Below the pieces are notes generated by a model that saw only the letters and a list, made by a program, of their open reading frames with translations, did not search any database and was not told the DNA's origin. From Desulfobacteraceae bacterium (GTDB taxonomy: Bacteria > Desulfobacterota > Desulfobacteria > Desulfobacterales > UBA2174), in the NCBI GenBank assembly GCA_028700185.1, contig JAQVTF010000012.1, positions 1 through 40,486 on the forward strand: a DNA stretch of 40,486 bases, written 5' to 3'. A program made the position numbers and the translations under genes. Positions 35,413 through 40,486 of the stretch are shown one piece after another. The number at the start of each line of letters is the position of its first letter. Position 1 is the stretch's first letter.

Positions 35413-35558
35413 CCATGTCGAACGGCTGAAAATGCCTGGGGATAAATCAGGCAATCGCGAATCGTCAAATACAAGAACCACCCGGCGGTAACATTATGGT
35501 TTTACAAAGAAACCCAAAACCTTGATCCCAGCCCCCGAAACCTCTTTTACCCAGTAGC

Positions 35559-35593
35559 CAATGACCAATGACTAATGACCAATGACCAATGAC
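35559..35593. repeat. Heptamer repeat CAATGAC, five units
   Basis: CAATGAC, CAATGAC, TAATGAC, CAATGAC and CAATGAC run in tandem. The first three units match the array at 32904-32924 at 20 of 21 positions. It lies about 30 bases after the end of the leftward cysteine-cluster gene. Confidence 0.75.
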
Positions 35594-35624
35594 CAACACC
35601 CCCTCCTGCCCCCTGACGCTTCAA

Positions 35625-36314
35625 TCACCCCCGGATCGCTTTTTGGAGCCGCTCAATCACCGGCCCCATGCGCGCCCGGTGCTCGGGCGGCACCATCAAC
35701 GCCGGCATCCGGCGGTTGGGCGCCAAATCGAGCGGCGACGGCGGCAACCCTCCGCCCGCATAGGTTTCCTTGAAACCGGGACTGAAGAACAAAGGCAGTA
35801 GATCCGATAGGTTACCAGTGGCCCCGCCAATGTCCAGGTCTTCGATGGTCTGCTGAAAGACGGTGTTGACGGTGACGAGAAAATCGTCGATGCTGGCATA
35901 TCCGACCGTGTCACAGGGCCGCGTCGAGATCATGCAGCGGCAGGCGAAGGGACGCAACGGATAGATCGGACAACAATGGTCCCGCAACAGGGGGCAGGCC
36001 CCGGCCTCCGGATCGGCGCCCTCCTCCGGTGGATCTTCACCGTTCAGCACCAAGGCGGCAACGGTGTTGATGCCCACCCGGGGCCGGAAGCGCCGCGGAT
36101 CCGGGGGCGACCCGAGACGCGCCAGGACCTGTTCGGCATCATCGCCCAGCCCCACCACGATCCCCCACGCTTCCAGGGTGGTGAGGGTGACGTTGGCAGT
36201 GCAGCAGGCATCGCAGCCCCGGTGGCAAGCCAGCGCGTAAGGGGCCAGCACCTGGTCGTAGACGGCATAGATCCGCCGCAACATGTCGAGACGATGTTCA
36301 AACAAGGGTATCAA
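35625..36314 (-). CDS. YkgJ-type cysteine-cluster protein
   Basis: A 229-residue cytoplasmic protein with two Cys groups of the CxxCxxCC zinc/iron chelatase-like family: HRGCDACCTANVTLT (about 32-46) and CPLLRDHCCPIYPLRPFACRCMIS (about 107-130). Family members may bind Zn or Fe-S; no reaction is established. The start is a TTG at 36314, supported by GAGG seven bases upstream; the next ATG (36284) has no ribosome site. It is divergent from the DUF362 gene, 56 bases apart. A second member of the family occurs at 37789-38316. Confidence 0.8.
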   Translation of the reverse strand: MIPLFEHRLDMLRRIYAVYDQVLAPYALACHRGCDACCTANVTLTTLEAWGIVVGLGDDAEQVLARLGSPPDPRRFRPRVGINTVAALVLNGEDPPEEGADPEAGACPLLRDHCCPIYPLRPFACRCMISTRPCDTVGYASIDDFLVTVNTVFQQTIEDLDIGGATGNLSDLLPLFFSPGFKETYAGGGLPPSPLDLAPNRRMPALMVPPEHRARMGPVIERLQKAIRG

Positions 36315-36370
36315 CCGAAGGCCTCGCTCACCGCTGATTGGAGATCTGAACTTTCCCCCAAGGAGAACCT

Positions 36371-37480
36371 ATGCCCACCAGCACCGTATACTACATGGAT
36401 CTGAGCGCCAAGTGGAAAGAAAACCTCGTCCAGAAACTCGGTCGCCTCATGGAACGCGCCGGACTGGCCAAGCTCATTCACCCGCGGGACCTGGTGGCCA
36501 TCAAGTTGCACTTCGGCGAGCTGGGCAACATGGCCTACATCCGGCCGCCATTTCTGCGCCGCATCGTCGAGGACGTGCGCGGTGCCGAAGGGCAGCCGTT
36601 TCTCACCGATGCCAACACCCTGTATGCCGGCACTCGCGGGGACGCCGTCAACCACCTGAAAACCGCCATTGTCAACGGTTTCTCCTACGCCGTGGTGGAC
36701 GCGCCCCTCATCATCGCCGACGGGCTTCGGGGCCGCGGCGAAACGGCCGTGTCCATCGCGGGACACCGCTTCGATACCGTCTACATCGCCGAGGAAATCG
36801 CCGCCGCCGACGTTCTGATATCGGTGGCCCACGTCAAGGGACACGAGTTGGCCGGCTTCGGCGGCACTTTGAAAAACCTCGGCATGGGATGCGCCTCCCG
36901 CCGGGGCAAGCTGGCCCAGCACTCCACCGTCCATCCCAAGGTGAAGAAAAAACGCTGCGTGGGCTGCGGCGAATGCGTGGCCCACTGCAGCCAGCACGCC
37001 CTGTCCCTGGTGGAGAAAAAAGCGGTCATCGACGACGAACGCTGCATCGGCTGCGGCGAGTGCATCCTGGTCTGCCCCCACGGGGCCATCCAGATCCAAT
37101 GGAACCAGAGCGTGCCGGTATTCCTGGAAAACATGGTCGAGTACACCGCCGGCGTACTGGCCACCAAACCGAAGAAAGCTTTTTTCATCAATTTCGTCAT
37201 CAACGTCTCCCCCGCCTGCGACTGCCTGCCCTTCAACGACAGCCCCGTGGTCCGGGACATCGGCGTTCTGGCGGCCACCGATCCGGTGGCCATCGACCAG
37301 GCCGCCGTGGACCTGATCAATCAGGAAGCCGCCCTGCCCGGGTCCGTTCTCAAGACCCACACGGCCCCCGGCGAGGACAAGTTGCGCGGCCTGTACCCCG
37401 AGGTGGACTGGCCCCACCAGTTGGAATATGCCGAACAGATGGGACTGGGAACGCGGGCCTACAAACTCGTGCGGATCTGA
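36371..37480 (+). CDS. DUF362 protein with two 4Fe-4S clusters
   Basis: A 369-residue protein. The N-terminal DUF362 domain (about 1-190, with DLVAIKLHFGELGNMAYIRPPFLR and SVAHVKGHELAGFGGTLKNLGMG) is followed by a double ferredoxin insert, CVGCGECVAHCSQHA and CIGCGECILVCPHGA (about 196-245). The domain then resumes with INVSPACDCLPFNDSPVVRDIGVLAATDPVAIDQAAVDL. Such proteins are common in anaerobes and are presumed redox proteins; the substrate is unknown. AAGGAGAACCT before the ATG is a strong ribosome site. Confidence 0.9.
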   Translation: MPTSTVYYMDLSAKWKENLVQKLGRLMERAGLAKLIHPRDLVAIKLHFGELGNMAYIRPPFLRRIVEDVRGAEGQPFLTDANTLYAGTRGDAVNHLKTAIVNGFSYAVVDAPLIIADGLRGRGETAVSIAGHRFDTVYIAEEIAAADVLISVAHVKGHELAGFGGTLKNLGMGCASRRGKLAQHSTVHPKVKKKRCVGCGECVAHCSQHALSLVEKKAVIDDERCIGCGECILVCPHGAIQIQWNQSVPVFLENMVEYTAGVLATKPKKAFFINFVINVSPACDCLPFNDSPVVRDIGVLAATDPVAIDQAAVDLINQEAALPGSVLKTHTAPGEDKLRGLYPEVDWPHQLEYAEQMGLGTRAYKLVRI

Positions 37481-37584
37481 TTGCCGGATATCGGCGCCGG
37501 TGCGTCCAGCGCCATTGCTTTTCGCCCTGTGGGCATTAAGGTAAACGGGAGCAAACGGTGCAGTGTCAACGAGAGGAATCAGCC

Positions 37585-37779
37585 ATGTATGACATCATCG
37601 TCACCATCGCCGTCACCATGGCGGTTTTCGGGGTGTTTGTCGCCGGCCTGGCCCTGCGCCAGCGGCGGCATCCGGACCGGACGGGCGGAGGCGGATGCGC
37701 CCACCACAGCGGTCCCATCCGCTGTCTCGACTGCCCGTCCCGGGCCGGCACCGCCTCCCCTCGCCCCGAATCCGGCTGA
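37585..37779 (+). CDS. Small single-pass membrane protein with Cys/His tail
   Basis: A 64-residue protein. MYDIIVTIAVTMAVFGVFVAGLAL forms one membrane helix with the N-terminus outside or short inside, followed by a basic stop (RQRRHPDR) and a tail with CAHH and CLDC. The layout resembles small FeoB-associated or NqrM-like cysteine proteins, which handle iron for membrane enzymes, but the match is loose and I do not assign it. GAGAGG upstream supports the ATG at 37585. The Cys-cluster gene starts nine bases downstream. Confidence 0.65.
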   Translation: MYDIIVTIAVTMAVFGVFVAGLALRQRRHPDRTGGGGCAHHSGPIRCLDCPSRAGTASPRPESG

Positions 37780-37788
37780 CTCGCCGCC

Positions 37789-38316
37789 ATGGAAGCCTTG
37801 ACATCCTATCGCCAGTTGGTGGCCAAGGTGGACGCCCTCTGGATTCGCAGCGCTCGACTGCTCAGCGGCCGGCTCCGGTGCGGCCCGGGATGCTGCGATT
37901 GCTGCCGGCAGCACATCTCGGTGTTCCCCGTGGAAGCGGTGAGTATCGCCCTGGCCCTTGACACCCTGCCCCACGAGGCGGCCGAGGTCCTCCGTGACCG
38001 AGCCGCCCGCGTCACCGGCGAGGGGCCATGCCCGCTGTTGACCCCCGACGGCCGCTGCGCCCTCTACGCGGCCCGGCCCATCATCTGCCGCACCCAGGGA
38101 CTGCCGTTGTTGATTGACGCCGGTGACGGCCGCCGGGTGGCCGCCTGCCCGCTCAACCGTCTGGATGGTGAAACGCTGCCGGCCGAGGCCGTCGTCGACC
38201 TGGAGCGGCTCAACCGGGTCCTCGCGGCGGTCAACCGGCTCTTCGTGCAAACCGTCATGCCCAAGGCCCCTGAACGCATTCCCATCTCCGCCGCCCTGGA
38301 GATCCGTCTGTCATGA
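37789..38316 (+). CDS. YkgJ-type cysteine-cluster protein
   Basis: A 175-residue protein with CGPGCCDCCRQHISVFPVEA (about 32-51) and CPLLTPDGRCALYAARPIICRTQGLPL (about 81-107), the pattern of YkgJ/UPF0153 putative metal-binding proteins. It shares the motif order with the protein at 35625-36314 but is shorter and clearly diverged. It overlaps the next gene by four bases (ATGA), so the cysteine-cluster, uracil glycosylase and TatD genes form one coupled unit. Confidence 0.82.
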   Translation: MEALTSYRQLVAKVDALWIRSARLLSGRLRCGPGCCDCCRQHISVFPVEAVSIALALDTLPHEAAEVLRDRAARVTGEGPCPLLTPDGRCALYAARPIICRTQGLPLLIDAGDGRRVAACPLNRLDGETLPAEAVVDLERLNRVLAAVNRLFVQTVMPKAPERIPISAALEIRLS

Positions 38317-39032
38317 CCCATCGGCAGATCCTCGAACAACTGAACCGGGACCTGGAGCCCCTGCGTTTCGCCTTCCCGGTGACCCATGTGTACAATCCTT
38401 TGATCTACGCCCGGGCGGCCTATCTCCAGTATGCCGAGCGCTATGGCCAGGGCCCGCGGCCGGTGGTGCTGCTGGGAATGAACCCCGGTCCATGGGGAAT
38501 GGTCCAGACCGGGGTTCCCTTCGGCGATGTCACCGTGGTCACCGGTTGGCTCGGCCTCCAGGCGCCCATCGGCCGACCGGCCCCCATGCATCCCAAGCGT
38601 CCGGTGGAAGGCTTCGCCTGCCGGCGAAACGAGGTCAGCGGCCGCCGGCTCTGGGGTTGGGCCCGGGACGCCTTCAGGACGCCGGAACACTTTTTTCAAC
38701 ATTTCTTCGTCGCCAACTACTGTCCCCTGGTCTTCATGGAGAGCAGTGGCCGCAACCGCACCCCGGACAAGCTGCCCGTCGCCGAGCGCCGCCCTCTGGA
38801 AGCCGCCTGCGACCGCGCCCTGATGGCCTTGACGCAAATGATGAAGCCGGGTCACGTCATCGGCGTGGGGGCCTTTGCCGCGGTCAGCGCACGGCGGGCT
38901 TTGGCGGGCACATCCGTTGTCGTGGGACAAATCACCCACCCCAGCCCGGCCAACCCCAAGGCCAATCGGGACTGGGCGGCCCGCATCAGCGCCGAGCTGA
39001 CCGGAATGGGACTCGGAGCCCTGCTGCCATGA
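38313..39032 (+). CDS. SMUG1-type uracil-DNA glycosylase
   Basis: A 239-residue DNA repair enzyme that removes uracil and oxidised pyrimidines. Motif A reads GMNPGPWGMVQTGVPFGDV (about 50-69), as in SMUG1, and motif B reads HPSPANPKAN (about 208-217), which inserts into the DNA. Together with NYCPLVFMESSGRNRTPDKLP in between this matches bacterial SMUG1-like enzymes better than UDG families 1 or 4. Family members outside animals are scattered. It is coupled at both ends by ATGA overlaps. Confidence 0.9.
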   Translation: MTHRQILEQLNRDLEPLRFAFPVTHVYNPLIYARAAYLQYAERYGQGPRPVVLLGMNPGPWGMVQTGVPFGDVTVVTGWLGLQAPIGRPAPMHPKRPVEGFACRRNEVSGRRLWGWARDAFRTPEHFFQHFFVANYCPLVFMESSGRNRTPDKLPVAERRPLEAACDRALMALTQMMKPGHVIGVGAFAAVSARRALAGTSVVVGQITHPSPANPKANRDWAARISAELTGMGLGALLP

Positions 39033-39832
39033 CCGCCTTGCGCCTTTACGATGTCCACTGTCATCTCCAGGATGCGCGTCTGACCGACGACCTGCCGGCG
39101 GTGCTGACCCGGGCCGCCAAGGCCGGGGTGGCCCGGATGATGTGCTGCGGCACCGTGCCGGCGGATTGGCCCACCGTGCTCGACCTGGCGGCGCGCTACC
39201 GGCAGGTGCGCCCCTCCCTGGGGCTTCATCCCTGGTACCTGGAGCAGCGAACCGCCGACTGGCGCGAACGGCTGGAGGCCCTGGTGGCCGGAAATGTCTG
39301 CGGGGTGGGAGAAATCGGGTTGGACCACCACCTGCCGGCCGACACCCGCCCATTACAACTGGAGCTGTTCCGGTTCCAGGTAGGCCTGGCCAACCGCTAC
39401 GGCCGGCCGGTCTCGATCCACTGCCGGCGGGCCTGGCGTCCCTTGCTCGAAACCCTCAAGGCCCTGGGCGGTCTGACGGCCGGCGGCCTGGTGCACGCCT
39501 ACGGCGGCGCCCCGGACATCGTGGCGGCCCTGGCCCGGCGCAACGTGTCGGTCTCCTTCGGCGGCGGCATCACCCGGCCCAACGCCCGCCGCCCGGTGGA
39601 GGCCTGCCGCGCCGTGGCGCCCCATCACCTGCTGGTGGAAACCGACAGTCCGGACATCCTGCCCACCGGCTGCCCCGGCCCCCACAACGAACCGGCCTGC
39701 CTGGTGGAAGTAATCCGGGCCGTGGCAACGGCCCGGGGCCTGGAAACCAGCGAAGCGGCGGACCTCACCTGGAACAACGCCCGGCGGTTGTTCGCCGGGC
39801 TGGAACCGCCCGAAAAAAGGATCGGATTGTAA
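39029..39832 (+). CDS. TatD family metal-dependent hydrolase
   Basis: A 267-residue TIM-barrel hydrolase. DVHCHLQD gives the first metal ligands, SLGLHPWYL and GVGEIGLDHH the central part with the bridging Glu, VSIHCRRAW the next His, GLVHAYGG and VETDSPDI the closing Asp. TatD-type proteins act as 3'-5' DNA exonucleases or deacylases; a DNA role fits the neighbouring uracil glycosylase. The canonical YDTHxH variant and SFSG motif are replaced by SVSFGGG, so it is a divergent member. Confidence 0.88.
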   Translation: MTALRLYDVHCHLQDARLTDDLPAVLTRAAKAGVARMMCCGTVPADWPTVLDLAARYRQVRPSLGLHPWYLEQRTADWRERLEALVAGNVCGVGEIGLDHHLPADTRPLQLELFRFQVGLANRYGRPVSIHCRRAWRPLLETLKALGGLTAGGLVHAYGGAPDIVAALARRNVSVSFGGGITRPNARRPVEACRAVAPHHLLVETDSPDILPTGCPGPHNEPACLVEVIRAVATARGLETSEAADLTWNNARRLFAGLEPPEKRIGL

Positions 39833-39910
39833 TAGAGCATAATTTTCAATCACCGCGCCCGCAAAGCGCCACCGAGAAAAAAATTAAAACCGGTTACCCC
39901 AATGCGCGTC

Positions 39911-39955
39911 ATGTCCACCCTGTCCACTTGGTCCATTACGTCCACTCTGTCCACT
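39911..39955. repeat. Five 9-bp tandem repeats (NNGTCCAYY)
   Basis: ATGTCCACC, CTGTCCACT, TGGTCCATT, ACGTCCACT and CTGTCCACT follow in register. The array lies between tatD and the E1-like gene, in a 194-base gap with no other visible gene. Confidence 0.75.
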
Positions 39956-40026
39956 GCCCCCCTGGCCAGGCTTTCGACGCACGTTCTGAATATGAACCCA
40001 TTCACAAAAACCCACATCGAGGGCTC

Positions 40027-40486
40027 TTGGAACAATTCGCCCGCCTGATACAACTGATCGGCCCGCAGGCCATGGCACGTCTGGAAGCCGCCGAGGTGGC
40101 CGTCTTCGGCCTGGGGGCCGTGGGGGCCTTCGCGGTGGAGGCCCTGGCCCGGGCCGGCGTCGGCAGGCTGCGCCTGGTGGATTTCGACACGATCCAGCCC
40201 AGCAACCTCAACCGCCAGTTGCTGGCCCTGCACTCCACCCTCGGCCGGCCCAAGATCGAAATCGCCCGCAACCGGGTGGCCGACATCAATCCCGCCTGCC
40301 GGGTGGATGCCCGCAGCGGCTTCGCGGACGCCGACACGGCCCCCGCCTTCCTCGATCCGGCGCCGGATGTGGTCATCGACGCCATCGACGGGGTCAATTC
40401 CAAGGTCAATCTGCTGGCCGCGGCCCACGGAATGGGCATCTTCACCGTTTCCAGCATGGGGGCCGCCTGCCGTCTGGACCCGACCC
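40027..40486 (+). CDS. TcdA-like E1 (ThiF/MoeB) family protein, partial at window end
   Basis: The first 153 residues of a ThiF-fold adenylating enzyme. VAVFGLGAVGAFAVEALARAG is the ATP-binding loop, LVDFDTIQPSNLNRQLLALHSTLGRPKIEI the Asp-x-Asp and Arg region typical of TcdA (CsdL), which cyclises t6A37 in tRNA, and DAIDGVNSKVNLL the second nucleotide contact. The start is taken at a TTG with GAGGG ahead; ARLIQLIGPQAMARL before the next ATG (40072) matches the family N-terminus. A role in t6A would complement tsaE at 5626, but ThiF and HesA relatives remain possible. Confidence 0.82.
   Translation, partial: MEQFARLIQLIGPQAMARLEAAEVAVFGLGAVGAFAVEALARAGVGRLRLVDFDTIQPSNLNRQLLALHSTLGRPKIEIARNRVADINPACRVDARSGFADADTAPAFLDPAPDVVIDAIDGVNSKVNLLAAAHGMGIFTVSSMGAACRLDPT

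Noticed and set aside
35070-35474. 134-codon leftward open frame in the gap before the Phe leader
   Set aside because: Its middle (PSFRTRSGIHVH) is the translation of REP-like palindromes, and the composition is not protein-like.
35559-35593. CRISPR-like array
   Set aside because: Seven-base units without spacers are a simple tandem repeat, and no cas genes are present.

Overview
The window is GC-rich chromosomal DNA, densely packed with housekeeping genes, from a Gram-negative bacterium. The best fit is a sulfate-reducer-like member of the Desulfobacterota (former Deltaproteobacteria). The reasons are an LPS Kdo transferase, lipoproteins, a fused ADP-forming acyl-CoA synthetase, DUF362 and other ferredoxin-like proteins, small YkgJ-type cysteine-cluster proteins, hybrid PAS histidine kinases and a class II aldolase of about 430 residues. 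This assignment rests on gene content and protein style only. I see no insertion sequence, prophage, integrase or CRISPR array.

Layout. 1-4071: the 5' tip of a leftward gene, a cupin, a family-4-type glycosyltransferase, thiM behind a strongly self-complementary leader, and a lipoprotein. 4244-11553 (leftward): phoH, pgpH-like HD phosphodiesterase, ybeY, nnr, tsaE, lysC and a possible 31-residue membrane peptide, a cell-maintenance and RNA-maturation operon. 11848-13222: cvpA and mazG. 13257-15106 (leftward): class II aldolase and a coupled NUDIX hydrolase, with back-to-back promoters to a rightward LpoA-like lipoprotein and waaA. 18635-20062 (leftward): an Fe-S protein and an HD-like protein whose metal ligands look lost. 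20385-20511: tRNA-Ala(CGC) with its terminator. 20538-21599: rlmN, divergent from a classic translation operon, ffh-rpsP-khpA-rimM-trmD-(PF09936-type)-rplS-rnhB-yraN-rsmI (21699-27997), followed by the acyl-CoA synthetase. 30259-32766 (leftward): LytS-sensor hybrid histidine kinase. 32946-35065 (leftward): a DAHP synthase/prephenate dehydratase fusion behind an attenuator. 35625-39832: two cysteine-cluster proteins around a DUF362 ferredoxin, a small membrane protein, a SMUG1-type uracil-DNA glycosylase and a TatD nuclease. 40027-end: the start of a TcdA-like E1 protein.

The main discovery is upstream of the DAHP synthase/prephenate dehydratase gene. A 27-codon leader peptide with six Phe codons precedes not one but two intrinsic terminators. 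The arms are complementary in a relay: 1:2 pause hairpin, 2:3 antiterminator (10 bp), 3:4 terminator 1 (12 bp), 4:5 second antiterminator (12 of 13 positions paired), 5:6 terminator 2. One ribosome stalled at Phe codons would therefore disarm both terminators in sequence, and a ribosome that finishes the peptide would arm both. Both ends of the phenylalanine branch (entry step and prephenate dehydration) sit in the one protein so controlled.

Other points worth attention are the 157-nt structured leader of thiM, the 107-bp pgpH/ybeY overlap, the catalytically degenerate HD protein, hairpins before and after rplS, short tandem repeats (14-bp, heptamer and 9-mer), and several coupled TTG/GTG starts.
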